Source of the DNA: Natrialba swarupiae
GTDB taxonomy: Archaea > Halobacteriota > Halobacteria > Halobacteriales > Natrialbaceae
NCBI RefSeq assembly: GCF_008245225.1
Contig: NZ_VTAW01000001.1
Location: forward strand, 310,001-374,000
Length of the DNA: 64,000 nt
Direction of reading: 5' to 3'
Below the pieces are notes generated by a model, which searched no databases, was not told the DNA's origin, and saw nothing but the letters and a program-made list of their open reading frames with translations. Positions 8,741-17,122 of this stretch are shown here, in pieces. The number at the start of each line of letters is the position of its first letter. The first letter of the stretch is position 1. The position numbers and the translations under genes were made by a program.

Positions 8741-10187
8741 CCGTCCAGGTGGGTGTGCCGGTCAGGATACCACGAAGGTCGGACATCGGTTCGCCGACTG
8801 TCAGCCCGTGTTCAGTAATCTGTAGCTCCCGGAGCCAGTTTTCGTAGTCACTCGTGCGCATCTTGAGGACGCCGATCACCTTTCGGAGCTCCCCTCTGTA
8901 TTCGACGTGGCGGAGAACGACGATATTGTCGGCAAGGTGGCTCATCTGCTGTTCCGTGGCCCGGAACTCGCCGGTGATCTGATGAACCTCGTTCGTGACT
9001 ACCCCGGTCACGCCCATGTTCCGAAGGTATCGTCCGATCTTGATCAGGTGTTGTGTCGCGTCGCCTCCCGTTCCTCGAAGCGCTCGTTCGTATCCGCTGA
9101 CGCCGTCGATCATGATAATCTCCGATCCTCGATCTTCGACCTCCTGTCGGAGATAGTGGGTAAATTCGTCGATCGTGAGCGCGTCCGGGCTGATCTCTTC
9201 GATATGGAGTGTTCCGCGCTCTATCATCTCTTTGACTGGAATATTGACAGCCTCCGCCCGCTCGAGCATGGTCGAACGACTCTCCTCGAAGCTGTAGAGG
9301 ACCGACCGTTGACCACGGCCAGCGGCTTCTTTCATGAACTGGAGACTGGTGGTCGTCTTCCCGACTCCAGTCGGCCCACTCAAAAACGTGACCGTTCCCG
9401 TCGTGAGTCCACCGCGGAGGAGCGAGTCGAGTTCCGGGACGCCCGAGGAGAGTTTCTCCAAACTGAACTCCCGCTCGTGGTCGTCGGGGACCAGTCGGGG
9501 CCACACGCGCATTCCGTCGTCGGTAATCGTTACTGTGTGAGGCCCTCGCTGTGCAGATGATCCACGGAACTTCGAGACGTCGAGCGTCCGCCGACGCTGA
9601 TTGTGGTCGAGACTGATGACGGTATCAACGAGAAACTGCAGGTCGTCGTCGGGAACAGAGTCAGCAGCTTGTGACGTTAGCAGGACCGTCGCCCCCTGCC
9701 CTTTGAGAAAATCGAGAAGTGCAAGGACCTGTGTCCGAAACTGATGTTCGTCCATCGTTATATATCTAAGTTCCGTGATCGGATCGATGACGACCCGGTC
9801 TGGAGCCAGTGTTTCTACTTCGTCACGGATATTCTCGACGAGCGATGGGTTTTCTGTCTCGCCGGACTGGAAGAGGTCGTATGTCTGGTCGGCGCGAAAC
9901 TCTTCTCCGGTCGGTGAAAGAGTGAGAAAGTCGACTGGGCCGATATCCAGTCCGAAACTCTCCGCGGTATCGCGAAGGTATGCGGTTGGTTCACCGAGAT
10001 TGATATAAAGTCCCTGATCCTCAGAACGTACGCCCGCTGCAAGAAAATGAAGGCCGAAAATCGTTTTTCCTGTTCCGGGTGAGCCCCTGAGGAGCGTCGC
10101 AGAAGAGGGGAGAAGCCCCCCGTCGAGTATCGTGTCGGCCTGTCGGATTCCAGTCTCGATTCGCCTTCGGCTACTGAAACGGCTCAT
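8730..10187 (-). CDS. KaiC-like tandem RecA-fold ATPase
   Basis: A 485-residue protein with two RecA/KaiC ATPase domains. Domain 1 has Walker A GSPGTGKT (35-42) and Walker B RVVIDPI (131-137). Domain 2 has Walker A GPTGVGKT (271-278) and Walker B EIIMIDGV. The size and double-domain layout match cyanobacterial KaiC, but no KaiA or KaiB gene is present in the window. The ATG at 10187 is chosen over an upstream in-frame ATG at 10283 because the TATA box at 10208-10218 lies 26 bases before it and the extra residues are not protein-like. It is first in an operon with two histidine kinases and probably passes an ATP-dependent signal to them. Confidence 0.88.
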   Translation of the reverse strand: MSRFSSRRRIETGIRQADTILDGGLLPSSATLLRGSPGTGKTIFGLHFLAAGVRSEDQGLYINLGEPTAYLRDTAESFGLDIGPVDFLTLSPTGEEFRADQTYDLFQSGETENPSLVENIRDEVETLAPDRVVIDPITELRYITMDEHQFRTQVLALLDFLKGQGATVLLTSQAADSVPDDDLQFLVDTVISLDHNQRRRTLDVSKFRGSSAQRGPHTVTITDDGMRVWPRLVPDDHEREFSLEKLSSGVPELDSLLRGGLTTGTVTFLSGPTGVGKTTTSLQFMKEAAGRGQRSVLYSFEESRSTMLERAEAVNIPVKEMIERGTLHIEEISPDALTIDEFTHYLRQEVEDRGSEIIMIDGVSGYERALRGTGGDATQHLIKIGRYLRNMGVTGVVTNEVHQITGEFRATEQQMSHLADNIVVLRHVEYRGELRKVIGVLKMRTSDYENWLRELQITEHGLTVGEPMSDLRGILTGTPTWTDDE

Positions 10188-10207
10188 GTGATTTGGTAAT
10201 ATAGTCA

Positions 10208-10218
10208 CTATATATAGG
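10208..10218 (-). promoter_or_regulatory. TATA box of KaiC-kinase operon
   Basis: CTATATATAGG is centred 26 bases before the KaiC-like ATG and predicts a leaderless transcript. It sits in a very AT-rich 80-base block (about 10190-10270), the most AT-rich point of this part of the window, with a second TATATATAATG patch at about 10259-10269. Confidence 0.65.
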
Positions 10219-10421
10219 TTTGGGCTACCATATAAGGGAATTAGACTCAAGTAATATCTATATATAATGTCGATATCGAACATCCTTTGGACATACGTCT
10301 ACTCTTCTCTCAGCATCATGTGGATGAGACGATGAGTCTGTCTGTTCGGCCACAACGGTGAAGGTCGAGAGTTCACTTATCACGAGCACAACCGCAGGCC
10401 ACGCCTCGAGTGGAACATCCG

Positions 10422-11309
10422 ATGAACCCGACCTCACCCGACGCCGTCGATCCGCCCGCGAACGTGCTGTTGGTCGACGGCGAGTCCCACGGGTTGGGGT
10501 CGTGTGCGGATCTGTATCACCGAGGTTCGATCGACGCGTTGCTCACGGTATCGACCGGCGAGGCTCGAGCGGAGCCGCCGACTCGAGCGGCGGTCGACGG
10601 ACCGGTGGAATCGATCGTGGTCGGTGAGCGACACGCGGAGACTGACGACCGCGGGATGTCGGGCGGTCAGCAGTCGATCACGGATCCAGGCGACCTTTCG
10701 GCGATCGGAACGGCCATACTCCGGTGGTGTGCCCGATGGTCCGACTCCGATAGACAGATCGCGATCTGTTTCGACTCCATAGACGGCGTGCTCGAGTACG
10801 CGTCACCGAGCGAAACGTACCAGTTCGCGGAGGCACTGACGAGCCGACTTGCGGATGCGGGCGTCAACGCACACTTTCACTTCGATCCTGCGAGCCAGGA
10901 GTCACAGGTCGCCTCGACTCTCGAGGAGATTTTCGACGAGGTGGTGACTCTCGATGGACCCGAGGACGACGACCGCGAAGAAGAGGTAGCGGGCGAAGAG
11001 CGTTCGACCGAGACGGAGAGCGACGACGGACCGCTCGATCGGATCGCCGAGGAGCGTTCGTTTTTGACCGAAACCGCGACGGAGTCACAGCCGGAGGCCG
11101 ACAAGTTCGTCGAGGCGACCGACGCTGCAGTCGCCGCTGCGTTCGATGACGATCGAACCGACGAGTCAGTCCCGTCGTCGGAACGGGAGTCGGACCGCGA
11201 GTTACCGGAAGCGACCGACGCAGTGGTCGCCGCGGCGTTCGAGGAGAGACGCGACGACGAGCGACCGGAGTCGGGTTCGACGGAAACCGACTCGACGACC
11301 GACGCGTAA
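10422..11309 (+). CDS. DUF7504-like RecA-fold protein, truncated by in-frame stop
   Basis: A 295-residue acidic protein from the ATG at 10422 (a GTG at 10410 is possible). The segment around residues 60-180 (CARWSDSDRQIAICFDSIDG, then HFHFDPASQESQVASTLEEI) resembles degenerate RecA/KaiC-like halobacterial proteins of the DUF7504 type; no Walker A is present. The C-terminal part has two copies of an EATDAxVAAAF motif about 40 residues apart. The reading frame continues past the TAA at 11307 for another 32 coding-like codons, so this stop is probably a nonsense mutation. It is divergent from the KaiC-kinase operon, which suggests a linked role. Confidence 0.75.
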   Translation: MNPTSPDAVDPPANVLLVDGESHGLGSCADLYHRGSIDALLTVSTGEARAEPPTRAAVDGPVESIVVGERHAETDDRGMSGGQQSITDPGDLSAIGTAILRWCARWSDSDRQIAICFDSIDGVLEYASPSETYQFAEALTSRLADAGVNAHFHFDPASQESQVASTLEEIFDEVVTLDGPEDDDREEEVAGEERSTETESDDGPLDRIAEERSFLTETATESQPEADKFVEATDAAVAAAFDDDRTDESVPSSERESDRELPEATDAVVAAAFEERRDDERPESGSTETDSTTDA

Positions 11310-11408
11310 CCGCTCGAGGGCGGCGGAGACGGCCAGTTAGAGGACTCCGGAGACGAACGGCTCGAGGGACGACGGTCGGACGACGCCGACGAGTGGAACT
11401 GGGAGTAA
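11310..11408 (+). pseudogene. cut-off C-terminal tail of the DUF7504-like gene
   Basis: In the same frame as the upstream gene, the 32 codons after the TAA encode an acidic tail ending SDDADEWNWE before a TAA at 11406. The composition (Asp/Glu/Gly-rich, closing Trp residues) looks like a natural haloarchaeal C-terminus. No start codon or ribosome site precedes it. It is therefore best explained as the original end of the protein. Confidence 0.6.
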
Positions 11409-11483
11409 GTGTCATCGAGCACCGAGATGGGATCGGGGACGGAACGAAACTCTTTATGATGTGCGCCCGAAATGGTGGAGTAC

Positions 11484-11556
11484 GGGATCGTGGGTTAGCT
11501 TGGTATACTTCGGGCCTTGGGTGCCCGTGACCCCGGTTCAAATCCGGGCGATCCCA
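11484..11556 (+). tRNA. tRNA-Pro (UGG)
   Basis: The 73-base sequence folds as a cloverleaf. The acceptor arms GGGATCG and CGATCCC pair fully, and A is the discriminator. The anticodon stem CGGGC/GCCCG encloses the loop CTTGGGT, giving anticodon TGG, which reads CCA proline codons. The T arm is CCCGG-TTCAAAT-CCGGG. CCA is not encoded. No intron. TTTATG at 11452-11457 is a possible promoter element about 30 bases upstream. Confidence 0.93.
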
Positions 11557-11833
11557 TTCATTCTGTCGCGAACGAATTCGTGACCGACGAGTTTGTGACG
11601 ATCACGGGGATGTAAGGGAGATTTGGGTCTTGCAAAATGGCGTTCGAGACGGACGGTCCCGTACAGTCTGTTGTCAGTCATTTTGACGTAACCGCGAACC
11701 GCCTACAGTTGTGCTGGGATATCGGTGCCGTGGAACATCCCGGTCTACAATAACAACTGCGACGATGTATGCATTGATCCTACAGCAGTCGTGCAATCAG
11801 TGGGAATTGACTTTCAGTGGCTGCCATCGGTAC

Positions 11834-13117
11834 TCAAGCGATTGTTGGCCACTCGACGTCGAACCCGTCGGTTTCGATCTCGGTTGAGGGATTGAGAGCT
11901 GTGGGACTATGCAGACCTCCGATTTGACCCGGTATCTCGATCGAGAGAGACAGCATCCGAATTTCGTAGGCCAACCCGAACTCTGTTGTAACTTCGGACA
12001 GATCCATGCCCACTATGTCGAAGCTATTCACTTCGACAATCTGCTCGCCACCGACATCTGTGATGAGAATCCGAGCGATTGGATCGTCGCCGTGGTCTTC
12101 GGTGACACCAGTAGCAGCCCCGGTGCTCCCCGTGCTCGTTTCGGCGTTTTCGACATCCGCACCGTCGAAGTTGGCTCCTTCCTCCTCTAGGGGCGTCAGG
12201 TTGAATCCAACTCGAGAACCGAATACGTCGTCGCGATTGTGATCCACCACCAGGTCCTCGTCGGCTCCGAGCGTCTGGGTATCGGACGCGTACGTGACGT
12301 CGCTTACGTCGAACTCCCCATCAGTTGAGATCGTCTGTTCCGGTGTTTCGAGCAGGAACGACTCGCTCTCGGCTGTCGCCTCGAGGTTCGTCACGTCGGT
12401 TCCGTCCGCTGTACGGACGGTTCGAAGCTCGATTTCGTACGTGAATTCGTCGAACAGATCGTTGGTGACGATGCTTGTCGTATTCAGGTTCACGATGTCG
12501 AACCCTTCGATAACGACGTGACTGTCGTCAACATTTTCCAGCTCGATGATGATTTCGTCGGACTCTTCCGTCACATCTGTAGCGGCCACATCTGCGTTCT
12601 GGACGTTGGAATCGTCGATCTCGATAGACGCGTCGTCTAGGATGTAGCGATGAGACCCGTTGATCGTCGCGGGTAGTTCGCTCGAGTTGAACACGACTGT
12701 CACTTCGTCCACCGACTCCTCGCCAACATCGATCTCGAGCGCGTCGCCACCGTCGACACCGGTGCCGAGTTGCTGATTGACCGAATGTTGGCCTTCGTAG
12801 AAGTCCTCGGCACCGAAGTCTCCGTCTATCGATTGGCTCGTTCCGACGACGACCTCACCGGTTTGCCAGGCGGAAAAGACGTCACCTAACAGGTTACTGT
12901 CGATATCGCCGCGCTGCCAGTCGTTGAACGCCTCTCCAAGCCCGTTGGAGTCGACCACCCCTTCGTCGTTCGCGTACTCCGTGATCGAGTTATCCGAATA
13001 CGTAACCGCGTCGATGCTCTCTTCGGTTGCGCTAACCGTACCGGTAAACCCGACAAACAAGACCGAGACAATCAGGAGCGTCGAGAGAGAGTACACAGCT
13101 ATCGAACGTCGGCTCAT
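11834..13117 (-). CDS. secreted surface protein with dockerin-like N-terminal repeat
   Basis: A 427-residue protein with a Sec-type signal peptide (about residues 1-30, cleavage near VSA). Residues 53-90 contain two half-repeats, EGVVDSNGLGEAFNDWQ and DIDSNLLGDVFSAWQ, a dockerin-like or EF-hand-like pattern that is often seen near the ends of large haloarchaeal surface proteins. The rest is acidic and beta-rich with several N-glycosylation sequons (NSS, NGS, NTT). There is no PGF-CTERM or C-terminal membrane helix, so it may be released or held by other proteins. Its upstream region carries two 75-bp repeats. Function unknown. Confidence 0.75.
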   Translation of the reverse strand: MSRRSIAVYSLSTLLIVSVLFVGFTGTVSATEESIDAVTYSDNSITEYANDEGVVDSNGLGEAFNDWQRGDIDSNLLGDVFSAWQTGEVVVGTSQSIDGDFGAEDFYEGQHSVNQQLGTGVDGGDALEIDVGEESVDEVTVVFNSSELPATINGSHRYILDDASIEIDDSNVQNADVAATDVTEESDEIIIELENVDDSHVVIEGFDIVNLNTTSIVTNDLFDEFTYEIELRTVRTADGTDVTNLEATAESESFLLETPEQTISTDGEFDVSDVTYASDTQTLGADEDLVVDHNRDDVFGSRVGFNLTPLEEEGANFDGADVENAETSTGSTGAATGVTEDHGDDPIARILITDVGGEQIVEVNSFDIVGMDLSEVTTEFGLAYEIRMLSLSIEIPGQIGGLHSPTALNPSTEIETDGFDVEWPTIA

Positions 13118-13157
13118 CGAGACGTCCCTCGTCCCAGTAGCGTCTGTCCGCGATTAG

Positions 13158-13232
13158 TGCTTTGGCACGCCTGCACTGCAGGGTCGAATTCGGTGGTGTG
13201 GTTCGAGTCGACCCTGCAGTCGACGCTTGTCG
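13158..13232. repeat. 75-bp direct repeat, copy A, with inverted repeat inside
   Basis: Identical to the copy 178 bp away except for one base (T/C at 13203). It contains a perfect 13-bp inverted repeat, ACTGCAGGGTCGA (13175-13187) and TCGACCCTGCAGT (13208-13220), with a 20-base loop. It starts 41 bases upstream of the surface-protein ATG and so sits in that gene's promoter or leader. Confidence 0.9.
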
Positions 13233-13335
13233 AAGTACTAGTGTGCTCGTCGTCACTGTACGGGGAAATCGATTTGTATAGGTACTTGACGTTCGATGGC
13301 CTCCGCCCTTCCATTCGGAAGGTCTCCACGCGTAC

Positions 13336-13410
13336 TGCTTTGGCACGCCTGCACTGCAGGGTCGAATTCGGTGGTGTGGTCCGAGTCGACCCTGCAGTCG
13401 ACGCTTGTCG
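13336..13410. repeat. 75-bp direct repeat, copy B, with inverted repeat inside
   Basis: Second copy of the 75-bp repeat, 74 of 75 bases identical to copy A and in the same orientation. The 13-bp arms are at 13353-13365 and 13386-13398. Weak similarity continues for about 25 bases to the right of both copies, which suggests a tandem duplication of a larger unit whose spacers have decayed. Confidence 0.9.
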
Positions 13411-13757
13411 GAGTAGTACGCTCGTCGTGATCGGTAATCCCATACGCGAAGATACTGAAATACTGTTTCATTACTGTTCGCTGACTTTCCCGTAATCGTA
13501 TAGGTATTCTCAAGGTAACCTGTGTACTCGATATCTCGATACGCAGTCGACGCGAATTCGTACCCGTGGAACGTTTTTCAGTCCATGTGATAGCTGATAC
13601 TCCCGATTAGCGTGTTAGATTACGTTGTCGTCGAGATCTATGTCGAGTGAAAGAAACTCCCATCGAATTCGGTGCGTGATGGGATGGATAAACATCGCTC
13701 ACCCAATATTATTTCACCGCAAATCAAACTCGTCTACGCCGCACTTCTCGCGACCGG
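13411..13757. other. gene-free, relatively AT-rich stretch
   Basis: No open frame with haloarchaeal codon use is visible. The base composition is lower in GC than the surroundings, with TATA-like patches around 13495-13505 and 13680-13720. It separates the repeat pair from a small gene on the minus strand. It could be decayed mobile DNA, but no transposase or integrase trace was found. Confidence 0.4.
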
Positions 13758-13928
13758 CTACCGCCAGTCGTCGACGGATACAGCGTCTGATTTTGCCGTG
13801 GCGAGCCACGCATCGTCTCGAGTGAGGTCGGCGATGACGAGGTGTGGCCGTCCGTCCACCTCGTCGACTGCCGCGGTCACCTCTTGGCTCGGAACGCCTC
13901 TCTCGAGCGACGTCGAGTCTGCCACCAT
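13758..13928 (-). CDS. 56-residue haloarchaeal protein (DUF7556-like)
   Basis: A short gene with an ATG at 13928 and TAG at 13758. The product has acidic residues and a pattern of alternating hydrophobics (AAVDEVDGRPHLVIADL), then RDDAWLA and a C-terminal DDWR. I recall small halobacterial proteins with the same HLIIADLSRDDAWL core and Trp-Arg end, filed as DUF7556; the number is from memory. Codon use (GAC, CTC, GTC) is native. The function is unknown. It stands between the repeat region and the PurU gene, on the same strand as both neighbours. Confidence 0.7.
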   Translation of the reverse strand: MVADSTSLERGVPSQEVTAAVDEVDGRPHLVIADLTRDDAWLATAKSDAVSVDDWR

Positions 13929-14043
13929 ATTCCCCTATCTTGCCCGGTGGGACAAGAACGTTTCGATAAGGTCTACAGAGGTGTTCGAACATACACTAGA
14001 TACCGATATTAGAAAACAATCTCATATCGGGGGAACTGAGTCG

Positions 14044-14120
14044 TGATACGGTTTCCTGTCCGCCAGTGCCGGCACACCTGCGCCCCCTGGAGCGGGAGAT
14101 CGGGACAGGAATCCGTACGA
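14044..14120 (-). repeat. dispersed 3'-end palindrome, copy R4
   Basis: The arms ATACGGTTTCCTGTCC (14046-14061) and GGACAGGAATCCGTAC (14103-14118) pair at 14 of 16 positions around a GC-rich loop of 41 bases. It lies 66 bases beyond the purU stop codon. Confidence 0.75.
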
Positions 14121-14185
14121 GTGGCGGCGACGGGGCTGTCGAACGTACCGTCGAGAGAAACCGCGTCGGGGACCGCAACTGGCGG

Positions 14186-15145
14186 TCAGTTTTCGTCGGC
14201 GACTACGCTGCCGATACCGTCGACCGGTCGATCGGGCGTCACCTCTTCGAGTTCCTCGGGGAGACCGAGCTGGTAGTTCGTGCCGTTCTCCCGCACTGTC
14301 GTTCGACCCCGGTGGACCGAAACGTCGCCGTTTAGGTGCAGGCGGACGGCCTCGAGTAAGGCGTCGGCCTCGAGGGGCTGACCGCGGCGTTTCAACAGGT
14401 CGACGTCGGCGTCATCGGGGACGTCGAACGCCCGTTGGGTGATGATCGGCCCCTGATCTAAGTCGGTCGTGACGTAGTGGGCGGTGACGCCGGCGACGCG
14501 GACGCCTTCGTCGACGGCCTGGCGATAGGCCTCGGCACCGGGAAACGCCGGCAACAGGGACGGGTGAACGTTGATGATCCGATCCTCGTACCGGAAGACC
14601 ACGTTCGGGGAGAGAATCCGCATGTAGCGTGCGAGGACGATGAGATCGGCGTCGTACTCGGCGAGCAACTCGAGCAGCTCGTCTTCGTTCTGTCGCCCCT
14701 TCTCGTCGCCGATATCGTGAAACGGGACGCCGTAGTGTTCTGCAAGCGGCTGGAGGTTGTCGTGGTTCCCGATGACGACGCCGATGTCAGCGCCCAGATC
14801 GTCGTTGGCCCACGCCTCGAACAGCGCCTCGAGACAGTGGCTCTCTTTCGTGACGAGGACGGCGATCTGCTGGGTCTCGCGGTCTGCCGGGAAGCGAACC
14901 TGGACGTCGAGTCCGAGATCCGTTCCGAGCTCGTGGAGATCCTCGCGGAGCGTCTCCTCGGTACAGACCATCTCCGAGGTGTCGACGGCGAGGTACATCC
15001 GAAAGAGGCCGTCCCGAACCGCCTGATCGAGGTCCTCGATGTTGACTCCGCGCTCGAACAGGAGGCTCGTCACCCGGGCGACGAGCCCGGTGTCGTCGTC
15101 TCCGATCACCGTGATTTCGGTCACATCGGTCGTCATCAGCGCCAC
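14186..15145 (-). CDS. purU: formyltetrahydrofolate deformylase
   Basis: A 319-residue enzyme that hydrolyses 10-formyl-THF to THF and formate. The N-terminal ACT domain (about residues 8-90) starts TVIGDDDTGLVARVTSLLFE. The C-terminal formyltransferase domain has the INVHPSLLPAFPGAEAYRQA segment, followed by VTAHYVTTDLDQGPI, which are the conserved family motifs with the catalytic His and Asp. The length is slightly above the bacterial 280. A second ATG at 15136 (MTTDV) is an equally good start. Formate made here could feed PurT- or PurP-type purine steps; purS and purQ lie 8 kb away. Confidence 0.92.
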   Translation of the reverse strand: MALMTTDVTEITVIGDDDTGLVARVTSLLFERGVNIEDLDQAVRDGLFRMYLAVDTSEMVCTEETLREDLHELGTDLGLDVQVRFPADRETQQIAVLVTKESHCLEALFEAWANDDLGADIGVVIGNHDNLQPLAEHYGVPFHDIGDEKGRQNEDELLELLAEYDADLIVLARYMRILSPNVVFRYEDRIINVHPSLLPAFPGAEAYRQAVDEGVRVAGVTAHYVTTDLDQGPIITQRAFDVPDDADVDLLKRRGQPLEADALLEAVRLHLNGDVSVHRGRTTVRENGTNYQLGLPEELEEVTPDRPVDGIGSVVADEN

Positions 15146-15283
15146 CTCCGCTCGAGCGAATTTCGATACATCAGTACGATGTTCAGTTGGTCGGCGGCTA
15201 AAAACCCTGCTTTCCGTCGCGACCGTGCGTGATTGCTACCATGCCCCGACCGGCTATCAGGGATTGCTAACTATACTATCGCA

Positions 15284-15292
15284 CTTATTAAG
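15284..15292 (+). promoter_or_regulatory. TATA box of flavoprotein gene
   Basis: CTTATTAAG is centred about 29 bases before the ATG at 15317. Confidence 0.55.
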
Positions 15293-15316
15293 TTCGAGCG
15301 GGCCGATCGATTCGGT

Positions 15317-16606
15317 ATGAGTCAATCGTTCGACCACGAGGTCGCGATCGTGGGCGCCGGACCCGCCGGAATCGGAACCGGTGTCGCACTCTCGAGTCTC
15401 GACGTCGAGTTCGTCGTGCTCGAGCGCGATCGGATCGGCGCGTCGTTTCGCCAGTGGCCCGCCGAGATGCGACTGCTGACGCCGTCGTTTCCCGCCAACG
15501 CCTTCGGCGTGCGCGATCTGAACGCGATCACGCCGGATACCTCACCCGGCCTCGCACTGGACTGTGAACACCCGACCGGCGACCAGTACGCCGACTACCT
15601 CGAGGCGATCGCGGAGTACCACGAACTGCCGATCGAGACCGGGGTCGACGTCGATCGGGTCGTTCCCGACGATCGAGCGGCGGACGCCGAGGACTCCGTC
15701 GGGTTCACCCTCGAGACGAGCGACGGGTCGATCCGCACCCGTTACGTGATCTGGGCGGCGGGGCAGTACCAGTATCCCACGGATGGAGCGATTCCCGGTT
15801 CGTCACACGCCGTCCACGTCTCCTCGATCGACTCCTGGGCGCACCACGCCGACACCGTGGGTGCCGACCTCGCGGCCGACGACCGCGATCCTGGGTCGAC
15901 GCGAGTCGACGAATCGCCTCCGACGGCGGCCGACGGTGCCGGCGTCGCTGTACCCCCGTCGGACGACGTCGCCGTGATCGGGGGCGCCGAAAGCGGCATC
16001 GACGCCGCGCTCGGCCTCTCGGAGACCGGTCTCTCGGTGACCGTGCTCGACGAGGAAGGGACCTGGCAGTATCGCAGTCCCGATCCCAGCGAGGTGCTCT
16101 CGCCGCGAACGAACGAGCGTCTCGAGGCGGCGCTCGCCGACGATCGGCCGATCGAGCTCGTTCCCGGCGCGCGCGTCGATCGGATCGAACGCGTTCGCCC
16201 GACGGACGATCAGGCCGACGACATCGCCGACGTCGACGAGGGATACGACGTGTTCACCGCCGACGGCGAACGGGTTCGCTCGCGAACGCCGCCGGTCCTG
16301 GCGACCGGCTTCGAAGGGAGCCTGACGCTCGTCGAGGACCTGTTCGCGTTCGACGGCGAGTTCCCCGAACTCACCGACTGCGACGAGTCGACGGCTACCC
16401 CCGGATTGTTCCTCGTCGGTCCGCAGGTCGCACACGACGGCCAACAGTTCTGTTTCATCTACAAGTTCCGCCAGCGCTTTGCCGTCGTCGCCGAGACGAT
16501 CGGCGAGCGACTGGGCGCCGACGTCGACCCGCTCTCGGAGTACCGTGAGAAGGAGATGTTCCTCGAGGATCTCGACTGCTGTGAGCCCGACTACTGCGAT
16601 TGCTGA
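15317..16606 (+). CDS. FAD/NAD(P)-dependent monooxygenase-like oxidoreductase
   Basis: A 429-residue flavoprotein. The N-terminal FAD site is VAIVGAGPAGIG (residues 10-21). A second dinucleotide-binding site appears as VAVIGGAESGID near residue 220, as in flavin-containing monooxygenases and related YpdA/CzcO-type enzymes. The motif ATGFEGS precedes the C-terminal FAD contact GLFLVGPQV. The C-terminus ends in a Cys-rich CCEPDYCDC, which could bind metal or form a redox disulfide. The ATG at 15317 is supported by a TATA box. Substrate unknown. Confidence 0.85.
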   Translation: MSQSFDHEVAIVGAGPAGIGTGVALSSLDVEFVVLERDRIGASFRQWPAEMRLLTPSFPANAFGVRDLNAITPDTSPGLALDCEHPTGDQYADYLEAIAEYHELPIETGVDVDRVVPDDRAADAEDSVGFTLETSDGSIRTRYVIWAAGQYQYPTDGAIPGSSHAVHVSSIDSWAHHADTVGADLAADDRDPGSTRVDESPPTAADGAGVAVPPSDDVAVIGGAESGIDAALGLSETGLSVTVLDEEGTWQYRSPDPSEVLSPRTNERLEAALADDRPIELVPGARVDRIERVRPTDDQADDIADVDEGYDVFTADGERVRSRTPPVLATGFEGSLTLVEDLFAFDGEFPELTDCDESTATPGLFLVGPQVAHDGQQFCFIYKFRQRFAVVAETIGERLGADVDPLSEYREKEMFLEDLDCCEPDYCDC

Positions 16607-16788
16607 TCGCAGACTGTCTGTCGCCGAACGTATGACACCGCCCCAGGATCGATTCGCGACACGTGGGACTCGTTCCTTTGTTTTGTCGTACAATCGAGTG
16701 AAATATGTCTGACAGGGTTTTATGCTCTCGTCTGTGGTAGGCGTTTCAGTCACGAGCAGTGACAGTCAACACCCCCTAGGTGAGCACC

Positions 16789-17103
16789 ATGACAGCAACC
16801 ACGGACGACCACGGCGGACACCGGATCGACCCCGACGCGGAGACTGCACTCGTCTCCCACGACTGGGACGCCAGCGAGTCGCTCTCCCGGACGATCGTCT
16901 CGACGGTCGCGGCGCTCTCTGGCAGGAATCCAGCCGAGATGGAACGGCTCTACGATCGGATCGATCCGGACGGCCTCGAGGCGCTCTTCGAGCCGACGAA
17001 CGCCGGCACGAACCGAAATGCGGGAACCGTCTCGTTCCGTCTCGAGGGCTACACCGTTACCGTCCACGGCTCGGGATCGATCGTCGTCACGAAAGCACCC
17101 TGA
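16789..17103 (+). CDS. HalOD1 domain protein
   Basis: A 104-residue protein made up mostly of the halobacterial output domain 1 (DWDASESLSRTIVSTVAALS, then TVSFRLEGYTVTVHGSGSIVV). This domain occurs alone or fused to signalling modules in Halobacteria and is assumed to be a signal output. The ATG at 16789 is preferred over a GTG at 16780 because AGGTGA lies six bases upstream. It converges on a small unknown gene. Confidence 0.85.
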   Translation: MTATTDDHGGHRIDPDAETALVSHDWDASESLSRTIVSTVAALSGRNPAEMERLYDRIDPDGLEALFEPTNAGTNRNAGTVSFRLEGYTVTVHGSGSIVVTKAP

Positions 17104-17122
17104 CGCACGTAGGCGACGGACC

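Noticed and set aside
9775-10187. Upstream start at 10283 for the KaiC-like gene
   Set aside because: The added residues (Tyr/Ile/Leu-rich) come from the AT-rich promoter block, and the TATA box would lie inside the gene.
13114-13443. Minus-strand open frames across the 75-bp repeats with a repeated peptide
   Set aside because: The peptide similarity comes from the DNA repeat read in two different frames, so it is not protein conservation.
15226-15280. Another copy of the dispersed palindrome (GGATTGCTA near 15270)
   Set aside because: Only about eight bases match one arm and no second arm is present.
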